Source: Flavobacterium sp.
GTDB lineage: Bacteria; Bacteroidota; Bacteroidia; Flavobacteriales; Flavobacteriaceae
Direction of reading: 5' to 3'
Assembly: GCA_014378065.1 (NCBI GenBank)
Contig: JACMOK010000071.1
Span: 49,099 to 113,098 of the forward strand
Length of the DNA: 64,000 bases
Part shown: piece by piece, positions 9,654 through 19,602 of the stretch
How the letters are laid out: the number at the start of each line of letters is the position of its first letter
Position numbering within the stretch: position 1 is the stretch's first letter
The notes under the pieces: model-generated
The model's input: the letters and a program-made list of their open reading frames with translations, nothing else
Database searches by the model: none
What the model was told of the DNA's origin: nothing
Made by a program: the position numbers and the translations under genes

Positions 9654-10763
9654 TTAGGAGAACATATCTTTAACTTTTTCGAAAAAAGATTTATCGCTTT
9701 TTTCTGGCTGCGGAATAAAGTTTTCGTCGGTAAGGTTTTTCTCGAAAAATTGTTTCTGGTCTTTATTTAAAATTTTTGGTGTCCAAACATTTACATGAAC
9801 CAGCAGGTCTCCATTCCCATATCCGTTAAGGCTTGGAATTCCTTTTCCTTTTAATCTCAAAATTTTCCCAGACTGAATTCCTTCCTCGAGTTTAATTCTA
9901 ACTTTTCCGTTTACCGCTTCAATATCTTTTGAAATTCCCAATACCGCTTCAGCAACACTGATGTAGAGATCAAAGTGTAAATTTTCACCTTCTCTTTTCA
10001 AGAATTCATGTTCAACTTCTTCGATAGCGACGATCAAATCGCCTGGAATCCCATTGCCGGGTGCATCATTTCCCTTATTGGCAACTTTAAGTTGCATGCC
10101 GTCGACTACGCCCGCAGGAATTTTTATAGAAACCGTTTCGTCTTCCAAAAGCATGCCCTGTAAGTCAGCGTTGGTTGGTTTTTTGTCGATAATTTGACCC
10201 GAACCACCACAAGTCGGACAAGTAGAAGCCGACTGCATTCTTCCTAAAATGGTATTGGTAACTCGCATCACTTGCCCCTGACCATTACATGTACCACAGG
10301 TTTTATACGAAACGCCGGGGGCCTGAATTTTACGTTTTACTTTTACTTTTTTTTCTACACCATTGGCCACTTCCTCTAACGTCAATTTGACTTTAATGCG
10401 CAGGTTACTCCCTTTCATGCGACGTTGCCCGCTAGAACTTCCGCCAAATCCTCCTCCAAAAGCGCTACCAAAAATGTCTCCAAACTGGCTGAAGATGTCA
10501 TCCATGTTCATTCCGCCACCACTATAACCTCCGCCTCCGCCATCGAAAGCTTGATGACCATACTGGTCGTATTTGGCTTTCTTTTGCGGATCGCTCAAAA
10601 TCTCATAAGCCTCGGCTGCAATTTTAAAATTTTCTTCTGCTTCTTTGTTGCCAGGGTTTTTATCAGGGTGAAATTCAATAGCTTTTTTCCTGTAGGCCTT
10701 TTTGATTTCAGCTTCGGAAGCGCCTTTGGAAATGCCTAACAATTCGTAAAAATCTTTTTTCAT
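9654..10763 (-). CDS. dnaJ: Molecular chaperone DnaJ
   Basis: J domain with HPD, G/F region, C-terminal substrate-binding domain; only two CxxCxGxG repeats. Confidence 0.95.
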   Translation of the reverse strand: MKKDFYELLGISKGASEAEIKKAYRKKAIEFHPDKNPGNKEAEENFKIAAEAYEILSDPQKKAKYDQYGHQAFDGGGGGYSGGGMNMDDIFSQFGDIFGSAFGGGFGGSSSGQRRMKGSNLRIKVKLTLEEVANGVEKKVKVKRKIQAPGVSYKTCGTCNGQGQVMRVTNTILGRMQSASTCPTCGGSGQIIDKKPTNADLQGMLLEDETVSIKIPAGVVDGMQLKVANKGNDAPGNGIPGDLIVAIEEVEHEFLKREGENLHFDLYISVAEAVLGISKDIEAVNGKVRIKLEEGIQSGKILRLKGKGIPSLNGYGNGDLLVHVNVWTPKILNKDQKQFFEKNLTDENFIPQPEKSDKSFFEKVKDMFS

Positions 10764-10806
10764 GGTTGTTTTATCGTTATAAACAAGTGTTGACTTGATT
10801 TAAAAA

Positions 10807-11382
10807 TTATTGTCCGATCACTACTTTTGGAAAACGGATAATTTTATCGCCCAATTTGTAACCTTTTTCAATCACATCAACGATTTTTCCTTTAAGATTT
10901 GGTGAAGCCGCGGGAATTTGGGTGATGGCTTCGGCAAAATCAGCATTAAAAATATCACCTATTTTGATCTCGACTTCCTCAAGACCTTTAGAGACCAACG
11001 TGTTTTTTAATTTTTCATGTATCAACTCCACGCCCTGCAGTACTACGTCGTCATCTGTTTTTTTGATTTCAGCCAAAGCCCTGTCAAAATCATCCATTAC
11101 AGGTAACATGGATTGGAGCACTTCTTGATTGGCCGTTTTGAACAAATCCATCCTTTCCTTTGCTGTGCGTCTTTTATAATTCTCAAATTCTGCGAAAAGG
11201 CGCAGGTATTTATCCTTTTCTTTTGCCAAATCTTGCGTCAGTTGCTCTTCCAAAGGCAGCTCTTCAATTATAAGTTGCTCGCCATTTGCATTTTGCTCTA
11301 GAGTAACATCATCTATCTCCTGATCCGGTTCTGTATTTTCAGTCGTCATTTTGGTTTTGTCTTTAAATATGTTTTTAAACAT
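10807..11382 (-). CDS. grpE: Nucleotide exchange factor GrpE
   Basis: LFAEFENYKRRTAKERMDLFKTANQEVLQSMLPVMDDFDRAL...; start set at MFKNIFKDK rather than the longer ORF. Confidence 0.93.
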   Translation of the reverse strand: MFKNIFKDKTKMTTENTEPDQEIDDVTLEQNANGEQLIIEELPLEEQLTQDLAKEKDKYLRLFAEFENYKRRTAKERMDLFKTANQEVLQSMLPVMDDFDRALAEIKKTDDDVVLQGVELIHEKLKNTLVSKGLEEVEIKIGDIFNADFAEAITQIPAASPNLKGKIVDVIEKGYKLGDKIIRFPKVVIGQ

Positions 11383-11693
11383 TTTTTTTTCGTTCGAATT
11401 GCAAAAGTATTGCCATTTGTTGAATAATGTCAAATTGTCACTGTTTTTTTTGAACAGGTCAAGGCGGTTGCGAAAGCTAATAATTTAATAAGACGTCACT
11501 GAAGCCTTTCCGTCCAGTAGTACTGAATAGCGAGGGGAGAGAAGGGTAAGTTAAAATAAAAAATTTAATAGAATTTTATGACTATTTGGTTTTCGTTTTG
11601 TTTAGATTTGTTTTAGTAAATATTTGATTTGCTAAAATTAAAACCATAAAGGTTAGCATTAAGCTTCAAAATATTATTAATTCACCCGCTTAT

Positions 11694-11730
11694 AAAAAAA
11701 AAGCTCCGTTTTAAAAACGGAGCTTTTTTT
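11694..11730. terminator. Rho-independent terminator
   Basis: aaaaaagctccgtttt-aaaacggagctttttt. Confidence 0.85.
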
Positions 11731-12634
11731 ATGAAAGAATTTGCTGTAACGCATGCTCTACTTCGGGAAATTGAAAAGAAAATCCGTGATCGATGGCCTT
11801 CTGTGGACTAATATTTTTATCTGTAAACAACAATTCATGCATTTCCCCTAGTATTAATTTCATGACAAATTCGGGTATATTAGGCATAAACAAAGGTTTT
11901 TTTAATTTTTTAGCTATCAACTTCGTAAGTAGTTCGTTGCTAATTGCATGGGGCGAAACCGCGTTGTATATCCCTTCCCATGAATTTTGAACAGCAAAAA
12001 AATACATTCGGGCCAGATCGTGTATGTGTATCCAAGATTGCATTTGTGATCCGTTGCCAAACGCAGCGCCAAATCCTAATTTAATAGGTTTCAACATTTC
12101 TGGTAAAGCACCGCCTTTGGCTGACAATACAATTCCTGTTCTTAATTTGCAAACTTGAATGTTAAGCCGCTGGAATTTATCCACGCTCTCCTCCCACTTA
12201 AGGACAACATTACCTAAAAAACTATGGTCGATCGTTTGTTCGTCTTCGGTATACACGATGCTCGAACTATTTGGATAAATTGCAACCGCCGAAGCAGATA
12301 CAATTTGCTTTACTTGATTTGGATTTTCTTTAAGCGCCTTATACAATGTATTTGATGAAAGTACCCGGCTCTCGATAATCTCTTGTTTATAGTCATCAGT
12401 CCATCGATTAGAAATATTGGCACCGGCCAAATGGATTATGGCATCCACTCCAATTAAACAATTATCATCAATAACGCCTTGTTCAGGATTCCAAAAAAAG
12501 CCGGTACAATTGGGTTGGTCTTTGTCTTTTGATTTTGAAACAGTCAAATAATGTATCGAAATCTGGTGTTGTAACAAAAGAGCTATCAATTCTGTTCCTA
12601 CCAATCCTGTCGCTCCTGTGATTAAAATTCTCAT
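11729..12634 (-). CDS. TIGR01777 family oxidoreductase (SDR/epimerase)
   Basis: MRILITGATGLVGTELI, HLAGANISNRWT, C-terminal DUF1731-like region. Confidence 0.9.
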   Translation of the reverse strand: MRILITGATGLVGTELIALLLQHQISIHYLTVSKSKDKDQPNCTGFFWNPEQGVIDDNCLIGVDAIIHLAGANISNRWTDDYKQEIIESRVLSSNTLYKALKENPNQVKQIVSASAVAIYPNSSSIVYTEDEQTIDHSFLGNVVLKWEESVDKFQRLNIQVCKLRTGIVLSAKGGALPEMLKPIKLGFGAAFGNGSQMQSWIHIHDLARMYFFAVQNSWEGIYNAVSPHAISNELLTKLIAKKLKKPLFMPNIPEFVMKLILGEMHELLFTDKNISPQKAIDHGFSFQFPEVEHALQQILS

Positions 12635-12725
12635 TATTTTTATTTTTCTCTTTTCTCAAAATTACAGCCTCAACCCCGAAATTAAATGTTAATTAGGCTA
12701 GGTTTAACGATTGTTGTGTTGGACA

Positions 12726-13178
12726 TTATTTCAGTTTTAGCGTCCATTCAAAATGCATGTCAGATACAGTTTCGCCTTCTTCATTGGTGCCAACGGCATG
12801 CATCCACACCGTTTGACTTTCTTGAGAAGCAATGGTTTTTTCAATGCCCTCTTCAATCATAAGTCCATCGTGACAGGTAAATGTAATTCTGCCCGTGGCT
12901 TTTTTTGTAAAAGTAGCTTTATTATTAAGAACCAACATCGAAATTTTGCGACCACTTTTTTCAATATGATACATCACTAGCGCACCGGTTGCCAATTCAG
13001 CGCCCATGGCTTGCACTGCAAAATACATCGAATGAAAAGGATTTTGGTTTTTCCAGCTGTGTTTGACAGCTACCAAACACTGTTTGCTGTCGATGCGCCT
13101 TACCCGGACACCACACCAAAATGCCGACGGCAGTTTTAAGAATAAATACAGGTTGATTTTTTTAGGCGAAAAGTCCAT
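12726..13178 (-). CDS. DUF4442 domain-containing protein (hotdog fold)
   Basis: KLPSAFWCGVRVRRIDSKQCLVAVKHSWKNQNPFHSMYFAVQAMGAELATGALV; start set at MDFSPKKINLY. Confidence 0.82.
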   Translation of the reverse strand: MDFSPKKINLYLFLKLPSAFWCGVRVRRIDSKQCLVAVKHSWKNQNPFHSMYFAVQAMGAELATGALVMYHIEKSGRKISMLVLNNKATFTKKATGRITFTCHDGLMIEEGIEKTIASQESQTVWMHAVGTNEEGETVSDMHFEWTLKLK

Positions 13179-13331
13179 AATTACTGGTAATTTTTCTAAA
13201 TGTAAACATTTTCCACACAATAAATCTTATTTTATATTTGTTAATATTTTGTTAAGATTTGGTACTATGTAAAACAAGATACTATTTTTTAGATATATAT
13301 TTGCATAAGAAAATACTATATACTTTTAATT

Positions 13332-13787
13332 ATGGAAACCACCTCAAAAAACAGCACTGCTGCCATTATCAACTTGAGTACTTTGTCACAATATTTTATT
13401 CCGTTTGGGAATTTTATATTCCCAATCATTATTTGGAGTACGAACAAAGACAAATCGGATTATGTAAACGAGCAAGGAAAAGAAACCATTAATTTTCAAT
13501 TAAGCTTATTTCTTTATTCATTGGTATTGGCCATGATTGCCATTCCTACCTTATTAATTATTTTTTTTAAAAATATCAATTTTTCTGCTGTTACCGATTG
13601 GGACAACATCGTTTTTGAAGATTTCAATTTTGAAAATAACGGCGGACTTTTAACTGTTGCCATTCTTGCGATTGTAGCTTTTGGCTTCTTGAAAATAGCC
13701 GAATTTTTTCTGATCATTTATGCTTCGGTTAAAACCTCAAACGGAGAGCCTTTCAAATATCCATTTAATATCCGGTTTCTAAAATAA
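13332..13787 (+). CDS. DUF4870 domain-containing membrane protein
   Basis: FIPFGNFIFPIIIWSTNKDKSDYVNEQGKETINFQLS motif, TM helices. Confidence 0.85.
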   Translation: METTSKNSTAAIINLSTLSQYFIPFGNFIFPIIIWSTNKDKSDYVNEQGKETINFQLSLFLYSLVLAMIAIPTLLIIFFKNINFSAVTDWDNIVFEDFNFENNGGLLTVAILAIVAFGFLKIAEFFLIIYASVKTSNGEPFKYPFNIRFLK

Positions 13788-13789
13788 AT

Positions 13790-13900
13790 CAATCATCAAT
13801 CAAAAAAACGAATTAATTAATCCAAGAAAAAAATACCAAAAGTAAGCCGGTATTAGTCAACTCAGTGTAATCAACTGATTTACAATCATCAATCAAAAAA
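13790..13900 (+). repeat. 18-bp direct repeat pair (caatcatcaatcaaaaaa at 13790-13807 and 13883-13900)
   Basis: Identical 18-mers 93 bp apart between DUF4870 and GIN-domain genes. Confidence 0.85.
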
Positions 13901-13908
13901 TCAAAATT

Positions 13909-14670
13909 ATGTTAAAAATTATCACCATGCTAACCATGTTCCTTTTTGGAATGGTCACTAAAGGACAAATAGCTGAAATTAGAACTGCAGCTCAATTTTC
14001 AAGGATAGAAATACGCAACGCCACTCTTTTTTATATGGAAAGCGACACAACATCGATAAGGGTTGAAGCTCAAAACGAAGCTGGGTGCAAGCAGCTCAAA
14101 ACACAAGTCGTTGACGGTACATTGAAAATAGGCAACACCAAGTACAATCCCGAAAATAAAGTTAAGGTGTATGTTTCGGCAAAAAATATTTCCTTTTTTA
14201 AAGCTGCCGATAATGCCATCATCGAAGTAAGCAACCAACTCACCGCATTAAACTTAAAGGTTGTGCTTCAATCGGGTGCTTCGTTCTCCGGGAACATCAA
14301 CGCCAAAAACAAGGTTAATATCGAAGCCCGGAAGCAAACAACTTTTAGAGCGAAAATACAATCTCAAACGCTCGAGGGACACTTTAAGGACAACGCTAAA
14401 ATCATTTTATGTGGAAGGACAGAAAAAGCGGTAATTCATAACGCTGATAGGGCGTGGTGTAATGCCAGAAATTTGGTCACCCATTCGCTAACTGTTCGGG
14501 CAGAGGGCAGTTCTGAAGCATGGATTTACAGTAATAAGTATATGGCAATTGAGGTAATTGATTCAGCTAAAGTAATTTATAATGGCATTCCACAAGCGCT
14601 TAGTCTAAATTTAGATGCCATCGCTTTGGAAAAAAAAAGAAGTGAAACTGCCGTTTCTTATCAATATTGA
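13909..14670 (+). CDS. GIN domain (DUF2807)-like secreted protein
   Basis: Signal peptide; FSRIEIRNATLFYMESDTTSIRVEAQN...LKVVLQSGASFSGNINAKNKVNIEAR. Confidence 0.75.
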   Translation: MLKIITMLTMFLFGMVTKGQIAEIRTAAQFSRIEIRNATLFYMESDTTSIRVEAQNEAGCKQLKTQVVDGTLKIGNTKYNPENKVKVYVSAKNISFFKAADNAIIEVSNQLTALNLKVVLQSGASFSGNINAKNKVNIEARKQTTFRAKIQSQTLEGHFKDNAKIILCGRTEKAVIHNADRAWCNARNLVTHSLTVRAEGSSEAWIYSNKYMAIEVIDSAKVIYNGIPQALSLNLDAIALEKKRSETAVSYQY

Positions 14671-14727
14671 GAATTAAAAAAGAGCACCAAAAAAGTAGAA
14701 TATGATATCCAAAACAAAATTGAAATT

Positions 14728-15057
14728 ATGAATATTGAAAACACAAAAGCACAGATGCGTAAAGGTGTTCTCGAGTTCTGCATCCTTTCGGTTCTGAAAG
14801 AAAAAGATGCCTATACTTCTGAAATTTTAGACACTTTGAAAAACGCCAAACTCTTGGTGGTAGAGGGAACAATTTATCCGTTGCTGACCAGATTGAAAAA
14901 TGACGGACTGCTCAACTATCGTTGGGAAGAATCTACCTCTGGTCCGCCACGAAAATATTACGGGTTAACCGAAATCGGAAAAACTTTTTTAAATGAATTG
15001 AATAGCACCTGGACTGAATTGTCCGACGCGGTGCAGCTAATCACAAACCAAAAATAA
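14728..15057 (+). CDS. PadR family transcriptional regulator
   Basis: MRKGVLEFCILSVLKEKDAYTSEILDTLK...VVEGTIYPLLTRLKNDGLLNYRWEES..GPPRKYYGLTEIG. Confidence 0.95.
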   Translation: MNIENTKAQMRKGVLEFCILSVLKEKDAYTSEILDTLKNAKLLVVEGTIYPLLTRLKNDGLLNYRWEESTSGPPRKYYGLTEIGKTFLNELNSTWTELSDAVQLITNQK

Positions 15058-15062
15058 AAGTC

Positions 15063-16805
15063 ATGAACAAAACTGTAAACATAAATTTAGGCGGAATGTT
15101 TTTTCATATTGACGAAGATGCATACCAAAAGTTGACCCGTTATTTTGATGCCATTAAACGTTCTCTTTCAAATTCTAACGGAGAGGAAGAAATCATTAAA
15201 GACATAGAAATTCGTATTGCCGAACTGGTATCTGAAAAACATACCAACGAAAAACAGGTCATCAACATTAAAGAATTAGATGAAATTATTGCGGTAATGG
15301 GCCAGCCCGAAGATTATCGGATTGACAATGATGGTGAAACGGAAACCAAAGATTTTAATACTACCGTTGCTTCTAGCGGCAGAAAAAAATTATACCGCGA
15401 CAAAGACGGAGGCATGATTGGCGGCGTGCTTTCAGGATTAGGATACTATTTCGGAATTGATAAAGTGTGGTTGCGCATCGTGCTGTTGGTTTTTGTTTGC
15501 TTTTACGGAACCGGAATTCTAGCCTACATCATTTTGTGGATTGTGATGCCCGAAGCAATGACCACCACTGAAAAACTAGAAATGCAGGGCGAACCGATTA
15601 CGATTTCTAACATAGAGAAAAAAGTACGCGAAGAATTTGATACGGTTTCTCAAAAATTTAAAAATGCCAATTATGACAAAATGGGCAACCAAGTCAAAAG
15701 CGGTGCTGAAAAAATCGGAAGTTCTTTTGGCGATTTTATCCTGACCATACTAAAAATATTTGCTAAATTTTTAGGAGTGATTCTGATCATGACGAGTTTG
15801 TCTACCTTGGTGATCTTATTTATTGGCGTTTTCACATTAGGATCTACTGCCTTTGTTGATTTCCCCTGGCAAGATTTTATCATGGCTGGAAATTATTCCC
15901 AATATCCAATATGGTCTTTTGGTTTGCTGATGTTGCTGGCGGTTGGTATTCCATTCTTCTTCCTACTGCTTTTAGGATTTAAACTATTGTCGCCCAACAT
16001 GAAATCGATTGGAAATATTGTTAAATATACTTTGCTGGCTTTGTGGTTAATTGCGATTGGTATCTCGATATCAATAGGCATTCAACAAGCTACCGAATTT
16101 GCAGTTGAAGGAAGGGTGATTCAAAAGGTAACAATACCCCTGCAAACTCGCGATACGCTTTTTATCAAATTTAAACACAATGATTATTTTGCGAAAAGCA
16201 TCCATGAACACGATAATTTTACGGTAACCGAGGATTCGACCAATACCAATGTGATTTATTCCAATCAGATTCAAATTAACATTGTCAAAACCGACGAAAA
16301 GCTACCTTACCTTCAAATTGAAAAACAAGCCAAAGGAAGATCGCTGTCTGCTGCTAAAAAAACAGCTGAAAAAATCAAGTATGGTTACAAAATTGTCGGC
16401 AACCAACTGATATTAGATAATTATTTGTTGACCGATTACAAAAACAAATACAGAGACCAAGAGGTAACATTGTTTTTATATTTACCTGTCGGAACCATAT
16501 TGAAGCCAGACAGTAGCATCCAAGATTACGATGACTCTGACGACTCTTTTTTCAACCTGCATTATTCCGGCGACTATATTTATAAAGTTGAAAACTCAAA
16601 AGTCATCTGTTTAAATTGCCCTGCCAATGAAAATGAATGGAATGATGTGCAAGACGGTCAGAATAATGCTGATGACGACAGTACTGCTACGACTGTTATT
16701 TTAAATAAAGATGGTGTCCTAATCAAGAAAAACGATAAAGAAGTTACTAAAGGTGGTAATAGTGTCAAAATCAACGAAGACGGAATTACTGTAAAAACGC
16801 AATAA
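15063..16805 (+). CDS. PspC domain-containing membrane protein with N-terminal HAAS-like region
   Basis: KLYRDKDGGMIGGVLSGLGYYFGIDKVWLRIVLL PspC domain, several TM helices. Confidence 0.88.
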   Translation: MNKTVNINLGGMFFHIDEDAYQKLTRYFDAIKRSLSNSNGEEEIIKDIEIRIAELVSEKHTNEKQVINIKELDEIIAVMGQPEDYRIDNDGETETKDFNTTVASSGRKKLYRDKDGGMIGGVLSGLGYYFGIDKVWLRIVLLVFVCFYGTGILAYIILWIVMPEAMTTTEKLEMQGEPITISNIEKKVREEFDTVSQKFKNANYDKMGNQVKSGAEKIGSSFGDFILTILKIFAKFLGVILIMTSLSTLVILFIGVFTLGSTAFVDFPWQDFIMAGNYSQYPIWSFGLLMLLAVGIPFFFLLLLGFKLLSPNMKSIGNIVKYTLLALWLIAIGISISIGIQQATEFAVEGRVIQKVTIPLQTRDTLFIKFKHNDYFAKSIHEHDNFTVTEDSTNTNVIYSNQIQINIVKTDEKLPYLQIEKQAKGRSLSAAKKTAEKIKYGYKIVGNQLILDNYLLTDYKNKYRDQEVTLFLYLPVGTILKPDSSIQDYDDSDDSFFNLHYSGDYIYKVENSKVICLNCPANENEWNDVQDGQNNADDDSTATTVILNKDGVLIKKNDKEVTKGGNSVKINEDGITVKTQ

Positions 16806-16807
16806 CC

Positions 16808-17533
16808 ATGAAAAACGCCATAGCTTTACTTACTAAAACCTCCTTAATTGCAACAACTGTCTTACTATTTGCTTCCTGTCAATTCAGCGGAATTACGGGA
16901 AGTGGAAACATTACGACTGAAAACAGACCAATCACAGCAGCTTTTGAGAGCATCGCCGCTGAAAGAGGTTTAGAAGTTACTGTAGCCCAGTCCGATACCC
17001 CAAGTATTTTGGTTGAAACCGATGACAACGTGCAAAAACACATCACGACAAACATTGAAAATGGGGTGCTACACCTCACATGTGATCAGAGTAGTTGTAA
17101 CAATGTCACGATAAAAATTGTAGTACACCTGCCAAAAATTACAGGTTTAGAGGTAAGCGGTGGCGCCAATTTGAATTCTAAAAACACGTTAAAAAGCAAT
17201 AATATTACCATTAAAGCAAGTAGCGGTGCCGAGGCGAGCGTTTCCATCGAAGCAGAAAAAACGAGTTGTCAATCTTCCAGCGGAAGTACCATCACGATGA
17301 GCGGAAAAGCCATCGAGCTTGAAACAACTTCTTCGAGTGGCAGCACGATCGATGCGCGCGGGTTGCTATCCAATAATATTATTGCTAGCGCGACAAGCGG
17401 AAGTAGTACTGAAATTAATCCGCTGGTGAGTCTTAAGGCCAAAGCTTATAGTGGTGGCAATATCAGTTATATTAATACCCCGAAGAATTTAAGTAAAAAA
17501 TCAAGCTCTGGCGGCAGTATAAACAAAGAATAA
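16808..17533 (+). CDS. Head GIN domain-containing lipoprotein (DUF2807)
   Basis: Lipobox LLFASC; GSGNITTENRPITAAFESIAAERGLEVTVAQSDTPSILVETDDN. Confidence 0.92.
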   Translation: MKNAIALLTKTSLIATTVLLFASCQFSGITGSGNITTENRPITAAFESIAAERGLEVTVAQSDTPSILVETDDNVQKHITTNIENGVLHLTCDQSSCNNVTIKIVVHLPKITGLEVSGGANLNSKNTLKSNNITIKASSGAEASVSIEAEKTSCQSSSGSTITMSGKAIELETTSSSGSTIDARGLLSNNIIASATSGSSTEINPLVSLKAKAYSGGNISYINTPKNLSKKSSSGGSINKE

Positions 17534-17558
17534 GTCGCAATTCAGAAAAAAACTCAAC

Positions 17559-17588
17559 AGCCATACTCACAAAAAGTATGGCTTTTTC
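17559..17588 (+). terminator. Rho-independent terminator
   Basis: agccatact-cacaaaa-agtatggctttttc. Confidence 0.7.
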
Positions 17589-17735
17589 AATTAAAAAGCG
17601 TCGCCGATGACTATCAAAATTTACATCTTTTTAAAAAATTAACACGTCTTTATTTTATCATTCTCGATTTTATTTAACTTTAAGATCCCCAATCGTCAGG
17701 ACTACTTTTCTGTTAATGAAAACAATAGCTAAAAG

Positions 17736-18593
17736 ATGAAAGGTTTTTTAACAAAAGCATCAAAAATAATACTACGCCATCCTTTTTTATATTTGATGCG
17801 TTATATTCTTTTATCCAAAAACAATCAGGGTGAATCTGTTGATGCCGTTGGCTGTTTTAACGATGTGAACACTGTGCTGGAAATTCCCAAAGTCTATTTC
17901 GACATCAATCAGCAAATTAACTTACATCAAGAAACCGACGAATTAGAAAAAGCGATCGAAATAGGACGTTTTCTTCGGAAGAATATTCCGGGAGGCGCAG
18001 GATTGGGACTTTCCTCAGAACAAACACTACAAAAAATGCTGGATGGGAAGGGTGGTGTATGTTCGGATTTTAGTCAGATTTTTAATATTTTCTGTTTAAT
18101 CAACCAGATTAAAGTAAAAGAATGGGGTTGTATAGACCGATTTTACAAAACCCGATTTGGCCATTCATTCAACGAAATCTATTCAACCGCCAAAAAAAAA
18201 TGGATCGCTATCGACATTCATAAAAGTGTTATATTTGCTGGACCTGACAATGTTAATCCGCTTTCGGCATTGGAACTATTCACCTCTTTGCGCAATGGCA
18301 ACCAATTAAATTTCATTCTCTTTTCGGCATACATTCCTATCAAATTGGAACGCATTTACAGCGTGTACTCTAAAACCACGATTCCATTTGTAATTTCTAA
18401 CTATAAAAATAAGGTTTATGACTATTTTCTAAATAAATTCAAAAAGTTTCCTCCGTTTATGATCAACGGACTTATGATACTCTTAGGCAAAAATCATGAT
18501 TTTGTTTTTATATTAGACAATTATAAAGTGAAACTATTGCCCAAACCTTTGCGAAATTTGAATTTGATTTCATTTTTTAGTTTTATTTTTTAA
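17736..18593 (+). CDS. Transglutaminase-like domain-containing protein
   Basis: GKGGVCSDFSQIF (Cys), GHSFNEIY (His), WIAIDIHKS (Asp). Confidence 0.8.
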   Translation: MKGFLTKASKIILRHPFLYLMRYILLSKNNQGESVDAVGCFNDVNTVLEIPKVYFDINQQINLHQETDELEKAIEIGRFLRKNIPGGAGLGLSSEQTLQKMLDGKGGVCSDFSQIFNIFCLINQIKVKEWGCIDRFYKTRFGHSFNEIYSTAKKKWIAIDIHKSVIFAGPDNVNPLSALELFTSLRNGNQLNFILFSAYIPIKLERIYSVYSKTTIPFVISNYKNKVYDYFLNKFKKFPPFMINGLMILLGKNHDFVFILDNYKVKLLPKPLRNLNLISFFSFIF

Positions 18594-18668
18594 TTCGTGA
18601 CTAATTTCTATTCGAAATTTTAATTCTGATTGCCAAAAAAAACTTTCAAAATAATTGCAGATGTTTTT

Positions 18669-18676
18669 TATATTTG
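18669..18676 (+). promoter_or_regulatory. Bacteroidota-type -7 box (TATATTTG)
   Basis: tatatttg 21 bp upstream of ATG 18697; no convincing -33 element found. Confidence 0.4.
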
Positions 18677-18696
18677 CGTTCACCTACATCAAAAAT

Positions 18697-19533
18697 ATGA
18701 AAAAGTCTCTCCTGTTGCTCTGCTTCATTTTAGGCAGCACCATGCTTTTTAGTCAGCAAAAAGAAAAGATAAAAGGCTCAAAAATTGTCACAGTTACCCA
18801 AAAAGAGATTGGTGAATTTGAAACCTTAGAAGTGCAAGACAATCTTGAAATTTTCCTAATCAAAGGAGAACAGTCGGCTGTTGAAATTGAAGCTGATGAC
18901 AATTTGCACGATGCTGTGCTGATCAAATTAGAGGCCAATACGCTTCGATTATCTGCCTCTAAGCAAGTAAGCGGTGCTAAAAAATTTAGTGTACGCGTCA
19001 CTTACACAGACAATCTAAAAATGGTTATTGCAAAAAATGACGCTAATATTACTGCTTTAGCCGAAGTCAACTTAACAGATTTTACCTTCAAAAGTTTTGA
19101 TTCAGCCAAATTTTACGGCAACGTTAATGCCAAAAAATTTACATTGATGGCCAATGACAAATCCAAAACAGAACTCAATTTAAAGTCGGAAGAAACTATT
19201 ATCGAACTCAGTAAAAGCGCGCAACTGAAGGCATTAATCGCTACGGTCAAAATGAAATTTGATATGTATCAGAAAACGACAGCCATTATCGAAGGCGACG
19301 TTATCGATTTAAAACTGCGACTAGACAACAATTCTGTTTTTACGGGAAAAAATTTAACTTCAAAAAATGCAGAAATCACAACCGAAGGTTACACCAACTG
19401 CAGTCTGTTAGTCAATACGAAAGCCGTTATTGACGCTTCTGGAAAATCTGAAATTCAATTGTACGGCGACCAAAAAATTGAGATGAAACGCTTCATTGAC
19501 AACGCCACTCTGTCGAAAAAAACACTGAAATAG
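18697..19533 (+). CDS. GIN domain (DUF2807) secreted protein
   Basis: MKKSLLLLCFILGSTMLFSQ signal; GEFETLEVQDNLEIFLIKGEQSAVEIEADDN; start moved inside the track ORF. Confidence 0.85.
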   Translation: MKKSLLLLCFILGSTMLFSQQKEKIKGSKIVTVTQKEIGEFETLEVQDNLEIFLIKGEQSAVEIEADDNLHDAVLIKLEANTLRLSASKQVSGAKKFSVRVTYTDNLKMVIAKNDANITALAEVNLTDFTFKSFDSAKFYGNVNAKKFTLMANDKSKTELNLKSEETIIELSKSAQLKALIATVKMKFDMYQKTTAIIEGDVIDLKLRLDNNSVFTGKNLTSKNAEITTEGYTNCSLLVNTKAVIDASGKSEIQLYGDQKIEMKRFIDNATLSKKTLK

Positions 19534-19553
19534 GTTTAATCGTAAATACCAGC

Positions 19554-19590
19554 AAAAAAAGTCCCGACATTACTCGGGACTTTTTGTTTT
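19554..19590. terminator. Terminator between convergent genes
   Basis: aaaaaaagtcccga-cattac-tcgggactttttg. Confidence 0.8.
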
Positions 19591-19602
19591 TTTTGTGATA
19601 AT

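Noticed and set aside
11434-11690. Intergenic gap upstream of grpE as a possible ncRNA
   Set aside because: No stable paired structure or repeat match seen; AT-rich only.
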